DNA of 7,622 bases from CAZPAV01 sp964584755. GTDB lineage: Bacteria; Actinomycetota; Acidimicrobiia; Spongiisociales; UBA5794. The notes below the pieces were generated by a model. That model did not search any database, had not been told where the DNA came from, and saw nothing but the letters and a program-made list of their open reading frames with translations. The stretch is from contig CAZPAV010000076.1 of assembly GCA_964584755.1 (NCBI GenBank), forward strand, positions 1-7,622, written 5' to 3'. How positions within the stretch are numbered: position 1 is the stretch's first letter; each line of letters opens with the position of its first letter. The translations under genes were made by a program, and so were the position numbers. Of the stretch, positions 1 through 4,548 are shown one piece after another.

Positions 1-553
1 CGGGGCCACGTCGAGGCTCGCAGAGAGGTGGAGGGGCGTAAGGGTCGGATGTGTAGAAGTGAGGGGGGAGGGCCAGGTGGTCGAGGTGGGGCGGGGTGGC
101 GAGGGGCGGCACCGGGGCGGCGACGCGACGGGCCGTCGCCGCCACCTCGTCGAGGGTTCCTCCCGCCGCGGCGACCCGGGCGGCTGCGAGCACGACGAGC
201 CCTTCGGCGCCGGCGGCCGTCGCCGTGTCGACGACACGAACCGGGACCGCCGTGGCCGCCGCGGCCGCTCGGGCGGCGAGGAAGGTGCCGGCCGCGATGT
301 CGTGGGACACGGTCGCCACGACCACGCCGGCGGCGCCCGCCCGGGACTCGATCGCCTCGAGGAAGTCGGCGGGGGTGGGCCCGGCGGTGGTCACCTCCTC
401 GGTGCGGGCCAGCAACGTCTCGGCGTCCACCGTGCCGTCCGGGAAGCTGCCACCGCCGACGGTGATCCGCAGCGGCACCACGACGATGCCGAGGGATGCG
501 GCCAGCTCCGGGGGAAGGGTCGCTGCGCTGTCGGTGACGACGGTGACGGTCAT
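1..553 (-). CDS. DegV family (FakB-like) fatty-acid-binding protein, 3' end missing
   Basis: DegV proteins hold a single fatty acid; FakB members present it to the kinase FakA for conversion to acyl-phosphate. The N-terminus VTDSAATLPPELA (residues 6-18), the P-T-P segment near residue 60 (TAGPTPADF), the VSHDIAAGTF loop (82-91) and VVDTATAAGAEG (107-118) follow the DegV N-terminal domain in order. The ATG at 553-551 overlaps the stop of the upstream PlsY-like gene as ATGA, which fixes the start and suggests coupled translation. About 160 residues look like DegV, ending at LDHLA where the family continues with a segment like RSGR. The frame stays open to the window edge, but below about position 70 it resembles nothing in DegV and may be foreign sequence. 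A full DegV protein is about 280 residues, so the lipid-binding second domain is not visible. The family call is firm; the fatty-acid role is inferred from family and neighbours. Confidence 0.85.
   Translation of the reverse strand, partial: MTVTVVTDSAATLPPELAASLGIVVVPLRITVGGGSFPDGTVDAETLLARTEEVTTAGPTPADFLEAIESRAGAAGVVVATVSHDIAAGTFLAARAAAAATAVPVRVVDTATAAGAEGLVVLAAARVAAAGGTLDEVAATARRVAAPVPPLATPPHLDHLALPPHFYTSDPYAPPPLCEPRRGP
41..65 (+). other. Possible corrupted Nextera adapter / mosaic-end-like sequence at the window edge
   Basis: By eye, 19 of 25 bases match the last 25 bases of the Illumina Nextera read-1 adapter, whose final 19 bases are the mosaic end AGATGTGTATAAGAGACAG. The matching core here is GGATGTGTAGAAG. 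The orientation is the one in which genomic insert would begin right after base 65, and DegV-like coding resumes at about base 70. The match is imperfect, so chance or a real divergent sequence remains possible. If it is adapter, bases 1-65 are not genomic. Confidence 0.3.
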
Positions 554-1218
554 GCTCGGGGTGAGGCGCCGGCGGCGGGGGCGGCGGAGGACGACCACGG
601 GGGCGCGTCCTGGTCGAAGACGAGCCGGATGAGGGAGGTGCGTAGCCGATCGGGAGGCCTCGGTGGCCGGTTCCCCAGGACCCGCTTGAGGAGCATCGGC
701 GTGACGAGCGCGCCGGCGATGAGGGCGCCGCGACGCCCTCGGGTGCGGGACAGTACGGGGAGGAGCGTCACCATCGCGGCGAACGTGCCCACGGAGGTGG
801 CCCGGGCGGCCCGGCCCGCCGCCACCCCGGCGAGGAGGAGGGCGGAGCCCTCCGGCGCGTCGAGGAGCATGGCGCCCATGGCGGTGGAGACACCGCGACC
901 GCCGGCGCCTCCCAGGAAGATGGACCAGTCGTGTCCGACCACCGCCGCCGCGCCCGCCAGGGCCCGCAGCGCCGGCCGCCGCGGACCGGCGAGCAGCGGG
1001 CCGACGCACCCCTTGGCGAGGTCCAGCACGCCGCCGACGATGAGCGGTCCGACGCCGGCCACCCGGTACAGTCCCGTCCCCGACACGGTCCCGGTGCCGG
1101 TTTCCCGCAGGTCGACACCGCGCAACCGGCGGGCGAGGATCCCCGAGAACGGGATCGACCCGACGAGGTAGGCGCCGGCGACCACCGCCGGCGACGGCAG
1201 TTCCCTGATGCGGACCAC
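550..1218 (-). CDS. Divergent PlsY-type acyl-phosphate:glycerol-3-phosphate acyltransferase (membrane)
   Basis: PlsY is an integral membrane enzyme that moves an acyl group from acyl-phosphate to the sn-1 position of glycerol-3-phosphate. This 222-residue protein has the family length and several hydrophobic segments (about 10-30, 54-76, 112-134, 142-157, 164-180). Recognisable motifs are AYLVGSIPFSGILAR (16-30), DLAKG (66-70) and GHDWSIFLGGAGGRGVST (95-112). Others are altered: the usual GSGNxGATN reads GTGTVSGTG (41-49), the usual GGKG reads GGRG, and the C-terminal GTE-type motif near residues 200-204 is absent. Membership is clear, but catalytic competence is not. The GTG at 1218 is the first possible start after an in-frame TAG 12 bases upstream. 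No Shine-Dalgarno is visible; TAGGCT lies 6 bases before the GTG. It is 64 bases downstream of the FakA-like gene and overlaps DegV by ATGA. Confidence 0.82.
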   Translation of the reverse strand: MVRIRELPSPAVVAGAYLVGSIPFSGILARRLRGVDLRETGTGTVSGTGLYRVAGVGPLIVGGVLDLAKGCVGPLLAGPRRPALRALAGAAAVVGHDWSIFLGGAGGRGVSTAMGAMLLDAPEGSALLLAGVAAGRAARATSVGTFAAMVTLLPVLSRTRGRRGALIAGALVTPMLLKRVLGNRPPRPPDRLRTSLIRLVFDQDAPPWSSSAAPAAGASPRA

Positions 1219-1230
1219 GACCCGAGCCTA
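1216..1230 (-). promoter_or_regulatory. Putative leaderless promoter -10 box for the PlsY-like gene
   Basis: On the minus strand TAGGCT (1230-1225) is followed by six bases and then the GTG start (1218-1216). It fits the actinobacterial TANNNT -10 pattern at a distance that would begin transcription at or next to the start codon. No clear -35 is seen. It could give PlsY and DegV their own transcript inside the operon. Confidence 0.45.
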
Positions 1231-1256
1231 TCCGTCTTTGGCGCCGCGACCCGGTC

Positions 1257-1271
1257 CCGGGGTGCCCCCGG
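1257..1271. other. GC-only hairpin in the gap between the FakA-like and PlsY-like genes
   Basis: CCGGGG (1257-1262), loop TGC, CCCCGG (1266-1271) form a perfect six-pair stem. It overlaps a 12-base palindrome CCCCGGCCGGGG (1266-1277). On the minus strand no T-run follows, so this is not a classic terminator. It may reduce read-through into PlsY, or may simply reflect extreme GC content. Confidence 0.25.
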
Positions 1272-1282
1272 CCGGGGAAGCG

Positions 1283-2191
1283 TCAGTTCCCGGTCTGGGC
1301 GACGAGGTCGGTCACCTGGACGTCGCGGAGGATCCCGGCGGCGCGGGCGGCGTCCACGGCCGCATCCGGGTGGTCCGTGTGCAGGTGGGCCAGCCAGACG
1401 CCTTCGTCCTCGACGACGACGGTCGCCGCGTCGCCGAGCTCGTCCCAGGCCCGTCGGAACGCGGCGATGGTCCCGTCGGGCGCCTCCAGCCGAACGACGA
1501 CCTCGTAGCGAGGGGTCGTCGCTGAAGCCCCGGGGGGTGCCGGACCGGGGGCGGTCGTCGGCGGCTTCGGCAGTGGCCGGCCGGCGACGACGTGGAGGAG
1601 GGCGTCGAGGAAGAGCACGAACCCGCTCCCGCCGGCATCGACGACCCCCGCCTGCCGGAGCGCGGGCAGGAGTCGGGGGGTCGTGGCCAGCGCCTCCCCG
1701 GCGGCGGTCCGGGCAGCGTCGAGGACCTCCTCGAGGGTGGCCCCCGTTCCGGCTCGGGCGACCGCCGCGGCCGCGGCCTCCCGAGCGACGGTGAGGATCG
1801 TGCCCTCCACCGGATGGAGGACTGCGCCGTCGGCGGCGGCACTCGCCTCCGCGAGCGCGGCGGCGAGGTCCGTGGGGGCAACGGCGTCGAGAGGTGCGAG
1901 GCGCCCGGCGAAGGCGCCGAGCAGTTGGGACATGATGACCCCGGAGACGCCGCCGGCCCCGCGGAGCGCTCCGCGGCGGATCCCGGCGCAGACCTCCTCC
2001 ATCGAGGTCGCGTCGGCGACGGCTGCGGCGGCGGACCGGAGGGTGAGGCTCAGGTTGGTGCCGGTGTCGGCGTCGGGCACGGGGTAGACGTTGAGCCGGT
2101 TGAGGTGATCGCGGTGGGTACGGAGCAGCTCGGCGTAGCAGGCGATCGCCGCCGCGAGCGCCGTCCGGTCGAGGGTCCCCGTGTTCGTCAC
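1283..2191 (-). CDS. FakA-like DhaL/DAK2-domain kinase subunit lacking the C-terminal domain
   Basis: FakA phosphorylates a fatty acid bound to FakB using ATP. In this 302-residue protein, residues 10-205 form the DhaL-type nucleotide domain. NVYPVPDADTGTNL (34-47) carries the metal-binding aspartates, ALRGAGGVSGVIMSQ (75-89) is the glycine-rich loop, and PVEGTILTVAREA (127-139) and AGVVDAGGSGF (181-191) are close to family consensus. A Pro/Ala linker (205-227) leads to a second domain with YEVVVRLE (229-236) and LAHLHTDHPD (267-276), matching the FakA middle domain. The protein stops there. Well-studied FakA proteins are about 550 residues, so the FakB-contacting C-terminal domain is absent. 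The GTG at 2191 is chosen because TACGAT lies seven bases upstream and homology begins within about ten residues. Upstream codons stay open to 2980 but run antisense to the exporter. It is the first gene of the fakA-plsY-degV set. Confidence 0.85.
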   Translation of the reverse strand: MTNTGTLDRTALAAAIACYAELLRTHRDHLNRLNVYPVPDADTGTNLSLTLRSAAAAVADATSMEEVCAGIRRGALRGAGGVSGVIMSQLLGAFAGRLAPLDAVAPTDLAAALAEASAAADGAVLHPVEGTILTVAREAAAAAVARAGTGATLEEVLDAARTAAGEALATTPRLLPALRQAGVVDAGGSGFVLFLDALLHVVAGRPLPKPPTTAPGPAPPGASATTPRYEVVVRLEAPDGTIAAFRRAWDELGDAATVVVEDEGVWLAHLHTDHPDAAVDAARAAGILRDVQVTDLVAQTGN

Positions 2192-2204
2192 GGCCCCGAT
2201 CGTA
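2189..2204 (-). promoter_or_regulatory. Putative leaderless promoter -10 box for the FakA-like gene
   Basis: On the minus strand TACGAT (2204-2199) is followed by seven bases and the GTG start (2191-2189). There is no Shine-Dalgarno in the gap, so the transcript probably begins at the start codon. No convincing -35 is visible 17-18 bases further upstream. It would drive the fakA-plsY-degV set and diverges from the exporter promoter about 130 bases away. Confidence 0.5.
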
Positions 2205-2334
2205 TCCGGACGGGGGTTCCCTCCGCGGGATCGTGGTGGGACCGCGACGTCGTCGCCGTGCTCGGTGAGGAGGTCCCCGTACGGGTCGAGGACCTTCCTG
2301 GCCACGTCGGCTCGCGGGGGAGGGCGGTTGCGCC

Positions 2335-2350
2335 TAGGCTCCGCCGGGTG
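2335..2350 (+). promoter_or_regulatory. Putative leaderless promoter -10 box for the LysE-type exporter
   Basis: TAGGCT (2335-2340) is followed by seven bases and the GTG start (2348-2350). The hexamer is identical to the one before the PlsY-like gene. No Shine-Dalgarno is present and no clear -35 is seen. It lies in the 156-base divergent region shared with the FakA-like gene. Confidence 0.5.
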
Positions 2351-2995
2351 CCCGACCCCGTCACCCTCGGCCTCTTCGGGCTCGCCGCGCTCACGCTCTT
2401 CCTCGTCCCGGGGCCGGCGGTGCTGTACGTCGTGGCCCGCAGCGTCGCCGGGGGCCGCCGTGCCGGGTTCGTCTCGGTGCTCGGCATTCACACCGGGAGC
2501 CTCGTCCACATCGGTGCCGCCGCCGGCCTGTCGGCCCTCGTGCTCGCCTCCACGACGGTGTTCACGACGGTGCGGCTTCTCGGCGCGGCGTACCTCGTGT
2601 GGTTGGGGATCGCCACGTGGCGCCGTCCGGCCTCCGCGGAGGAGACGGGCGCCACCGCGGGTCGGCGGCCGGCGTCCCTGCGCCGGGTGTACGGCCAGGG
2701 GGTGCTCGTGAACGTCCTCAATCCCAAGACGGCGCTGTTCTTCCTCGCCCTCACGCCGCAGTTCGTGGATCCGTCCCTCGGGCCGGTCGCCGGCCAGCTC
2801 CTCGTCCTCGGTGGGGTGTTCGTGGTGCTGGGGACCCTGTCGGACGGCCTGTACGCCGCGTTCGGGGCGTCGTTGGGGCGCCGGCTGGCCCGCTCGAGCC
2901 TCGGGGAGCGTCTCCACCGGCGGCTCGCCGCGGTGCTCCTCGTGGTTCTCGGGGTCGGCACCGCCGTGGCGGGCGGCCACGGCGCCTCGGGGTGA
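2348..2995 (+). CDS. LysE/RhtB family amino-acid or small-metabolite exporter
   Basis: Proteins of this family are inner-membrane exporters of amino acids and related compounds, usually about 205-215 residues with five to six membrane helices. This one has 215 residues. Hydrophobic segments lie at about 4-28, 38-60, 63-90, 117-138, 146-170 and 192-209. The family signature appears as LFLVPGPAVLYVVARS (17-32) with the conserved PGP, then GIHTGSLVHI (46-55), AYLVWLGIATWR (81-92) and NVLNPKTALFF (122-132), where NPK is diagnostic. The charged loop 91-116 is the usual cytoplasmic linker. The start is set at GTG 2348 because the family N-terminus begins there and a TAGGCT box precedes it; the same frame is open far upstream but runs antisense to the FakA-like gene. 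The substrate cannot be told from sequence, and no LysR-type regulator gene is adjacent. Confidence 0.9.
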   Translation: MPDPVTLGLFGLAALTLFLVPGPAVLYVVARSVAGGRRAGFVSVLGIHTGSLVHIGAAAGLSALVLASTTVFTTVRLLGAAYLVWLGIATWRRPASAEETGATAGRRPASLRRVYGQGVLVNVLNPKTALFFLALTPQFVDPSLGPVAGQLLVLGGVFVVLGTLSDGLYAAFGASLGRRLARSSLGERLHRRLAAVLLVVLGVGTAVAGGHGASG

Positions 2996-3005
2996 GACGT
3001 CGGGG

Positions 3006-3034
3006 AAACCCGCCGGCGTTTCGCGCCGGGCGGG
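3006..3034. terminator. Bulged GC hairpin between convergent genes, likely bidirectional terminator
   Basis: CCCGCCGGCG (3009-3018), loop TTTCG and CGCCGGGCGGG (3024-3034) pair over ten base pairs with one bulged G. AAA at 3006-3008 gives a short TTT tail for transcripts coming from the minus-strand dehydrogenase. The hairpin starts 14 bases past the exporter stop and lies 37 bases beyond the dehydrogenase stop, so it can serve both convergent genes. The T-run is weak, as is common in high-GC genomes. Confidence 0.45.
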
Positions 3035-3070
3035 CGCCGGAGCCGGGACGGCTTCGCCGGGTGTGGCTCC

Positions 3071-4024
3071 TCACCTGCCGGTGGCGGTGCCGGTTCGGCG
3101 CCGCCGGGCGAGGTCGTTGACGTAGCGCCGGCCGAGCGTGTCGCTCGCCGATCGCAGCCACTCGGTGAACCTCGTGGTGCCGAGCGGCTCGGTGCCGGTG
3201 TACATGGACTCGTCGCGGAGACCGGCGATCTCGTGGCCGGTGATGACGATGTCGTGCAGGAACCAGCCGAGCACCCTGCCCACGGCGAGGGCGACGGCGT
3301 CGGGGACCGGCAGGACGATGCGGCGCAGTCCCATGGCCCGGGCCATCGTGGTGACCATCTCCCGGTAGGTGAACGTCTCGGGTCCGACCGCGTCGAGGAT
3401 CTCGTCGCCGTCACGGTCGGCGGCGGCGACGCAGATGCGGGCGAGGTCCTCCACGTGGATGGGGGTGAGGCGGGCGTCGCCGCGTCCGAAGACGCCGAAG
3501 ACGGGCAGGTGCCGGAGCAGCCAGGCGATGTTGTTGATGAGCACGTTCTCGGGGCCCCCGAAGATGACGGTGGGCCGGACGATGGCATGGGAGAGGCCGG
3601 AGGCCCGCAGCTCCTCTTCGAGGAGCGCCTTGCCCCGGAAGTACCCCCACGCCGAGTCCTCCCTGGCGTTGGCGACGCTCAGGTGGACGACCCGCCGCAC
3701 CCCGGCGGCCCGGGCACGGTCGAAGAGGATCCGGGTGTTCGTCACCGCCTCGGCGTACCCGAACTCGGTGGGTCCTCTCCGGTAGTCGTACCGCACCCAG
3801 TATGTGTTGTACAGCGCGTACGCCCCCTGCAGCGATGCGGCGAGCGCCGCCGGATCGTCGAAGTGGAGCGGATGCACCTCGATGGCGTCGCCGAAGGGGT
3901 TGCCCCGGTGCTCGGAGTTCGTGAGCGTCCGCACGCGGGCCCCTCGGGCGAGGAGCTCCTTGGCGATGTACCGGCCGCTGTAGCCGAATGCGCCGGTGAC
4001 GACGTGCAGCGGGGCCTCGGTCAC
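3071..4024 (-). CDS. Atypical SDR / NAD-dependent epimerase-dehydratase family protein
   Basis: This 317-residue protein has an N-terminal Rossmann fold with the dinucleotide motif TGAFGYSGR (10-18), matching the TGxxGxxG pattern of extended and atypical short-chain dehydrogenases. VVHLSVAN (112-119) supplies the serine and YFRGK (128-132) preserves YxxxK, so the classical catalytic residues look present. IVRPTVIFGGPENVLINN (148-165) and LTPIHVEDLA (186-195) match the group related to mitochondrial NDUFA9 and similar sugar-nucleotide epimerase-like proteins. The C-terminal third (about 230-300) is family-specific, with a hydrophobic stretch around 240-262. The substrate is unknown. The GTG at 4024 is chosen because the Rossmann strand starts within five residues and a purine-rich GGGGGGTGAG lies just upstream at 4037-4028. 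The frame is open further upstream, but that part is the divergent control region. It stands alone and converges with the exporter. Confidence 0.87.
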   Translation of the reverse strand: MTEAPLHVVTGAFGYSGRYIAKELLARGARVRTLTNSEHRGNPFGDAIEVHPLHFDDPAALAASLQGAYALYNTYWVRYDYRRGPTEFGYAEAVTNTRILFDRARAAGVRRVVHLSVANAREDSAWGYFRGKALLEEELRASGLSHAIVRPTVIFGGPENVLINNIAWLLRHLPVFGVFGRGDARLTPIHVEDLARICVAAADRDGDEILDAVGPETFTYREMVTTMARAMGLRRIVLPVPDAVALAVGRVLGWFLHDIVITGHEIAGLRDESMYTGTEPLGTTRFTEWLRSASDTLGRRYVNDLARRRRTGTATGR

Positions 4025-4027
4025 GTT

Positions 4028-4067
4028 CTCACCCCCCGAGCGTGGGACGGCCCGCCGGCGCAGCGTA
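4028..4067 (-). promoter_or_regulatory. Possible -10 box and Shine-Dalgarno for the epimerase gene
   Basis: On the minus strand TACGCT (4067-4062) fits the TANNNT -10 pattern. About 24 bases later comes GGGGGGTGAG (4037-4028), a purine-rich ribosome-binding site three bases from the GTG. Unlike four other genes in the window, this one would have an ordinary leader of about 30 bases. A -35 is not clear, and other -10 candidates such as TACGGT (4108-4103) lie further upstream. Confidence 0.35.
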
Positions 4068-4093
4068 GACCGCCGGTCGCTCCCGCCCCGCTC

Positions 4094-4159
4094 TTGCCAC
4101 ACACCGTAGTCATTCACCACTATCTGTAGTATCTTGGTGGGGACCGCCAAGAGAAGGGA
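4094..4159 (+). promoter_or_regulatory. Promoter region and Shine-Dalgarno of the secreted-protein gene, with short inverted repeats
   Basis: Bases 4101-4140 are about 45% G+C by count, far below the surroundings. They hold the -10 candidates TAGTAT (4127-4132) and TATCTT (4130-4135); TTGCCA (4094-4099) resembles a -35 but sits far from these. AGAAGGGA (4152-4159) is a good Shine-Dalgarno five bases before the ATG. TAGT (4107-4110), ACTA (4119-4122) and TAGT (4127-4130) make short alternating inverted repeats, including ACTA-TCTG-TAGT, which could be an operator. The same stretch lies upstream of the divergent epimerase gene. Confidence 0.4.
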
Positions 4160-4164
4160 AGCCG

Positions 4165-4491
4165 ATGAAGCGATGGGCCATCGTTCTCACGGCCGCACTG
4201 CTGCTGGTCGGCCTGGTCGCCGGTCCGGCGGGCGCCACCAAGCCGGATGCCACCGGCACGCACCAGATCACGATCTGTCACGCCACGAACTCGGCGACGA
4301 ACCCGTACGTCGTCGTCACCATCGACGTCGCCGCCTGGCAGAACGACGGCCAGGTGCGGCACAGCCCCGATCATCACGTGAACCGAAAGACGGGGACCGT
4401 CGACGGCGTCTGGGACGGCACGTCCTGCACGGCGCCGGGGGGCGGCTCCGACGTCACGCCGCTGGGTGACGCCGTCACGGGCATCGGCTGA
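4165..4491 (+). CDS. Small secreted protein with an ICHAT-type motif, function unknown
   Basis: This 108-residue product begins MKRW, followed by a hydrophobic core (about 5-20) and AGA at 22-24, a good signal peptidase I site, leaving a mature protein of about 84 residues. The mature part carries ITICHATNSATNPYVVVTID (35-54). From memory, similar CHAT-SATNPYV segments recur in secreted and surface proteins of actinobacteria and other prokaryotes, often followed by a His-rich GHxxH-like segment. Here that part reads RHSPDHH (65-71). Two cysteines (38 and 88) could form a disulfide after export, and His39 with His66, His70 and His71 might bind a metal; both ideas are inference. The tail after residue 90 is Gly/Asp/Thr-rich and looks disordered. 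No anchor or lipobox is seen. A clear ribosome-binding site supports the ATG at 4165. No neighbour suggests a pathway. Confidence 0.8.
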   Translation: MKRWAIVLTAALLLVGLVAGPAGATKPDATGTHQITICHATNSATNPYVVVTIDVAAWQNDGQVRHSPDHHVNRKTGTVDGVWDGTSCTAPGGGSDVTPLGDAVTGIG

Positions 4492-4499
4492 CCGGCCGC

Positions 4500-4515
4500 G
4501 CCACGGCGTCGTGGC
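4500..4515. terminator. Perfect hairpin between convergent genes, possible weak terminator
   Basis: GCCACG (4500-4505), loop GCGT and CGTGGC (4510-4515) form a perfect six-pair stem starting nine bases past the stop of the secreted-protein gene. It overlaps the palindrome CGTGGCCACG (4510-4519). No T-run follows on either strand. The position between two convergent stops is the main support. Confidence 0.3.
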
Positions 4516-4548
4516 CACGAATCGCGCCCGACGTCACCGGGGGGCGCC

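Noticed and set aside
59..1171. Long plus-strand open frame opposite the DegV and PlsY genes
   Set aside because: It encodes low-complexity Arg/Gly/Ala-rich sequence with no recognisable domain, while the minus strand has clear motifs. It is a by-product of high GC content.
1266..1277. CCCCGGCCGGGG palindrome as a transcription-factor site
   Set aside because: Pure G/C palindromes arise easily at this base composition, and no second copy or consensus supports a regulator site.
1592..2347. Upstream extension of the exporter frame
   Set aside because: It is antisense to the FakA-like gene, and the family's first membrane helix starts right after GTG 2348.
2192..2980. N-terminal extension of the FakA-like frame to give about 565 residues, matching full FakA length
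   Set aside because: The extra part is charged low-complexity sequence antisense to the exporter. It sits at the N-terminus, whereas the missing FakA domain is C-terminal.
4119..4135. A definite BlaI/MecI-type operator
   Set aside because: Only one half (TGTAGTA) is good; the opposite half matches about four of seven bases, and no BlaI-like gene is present.
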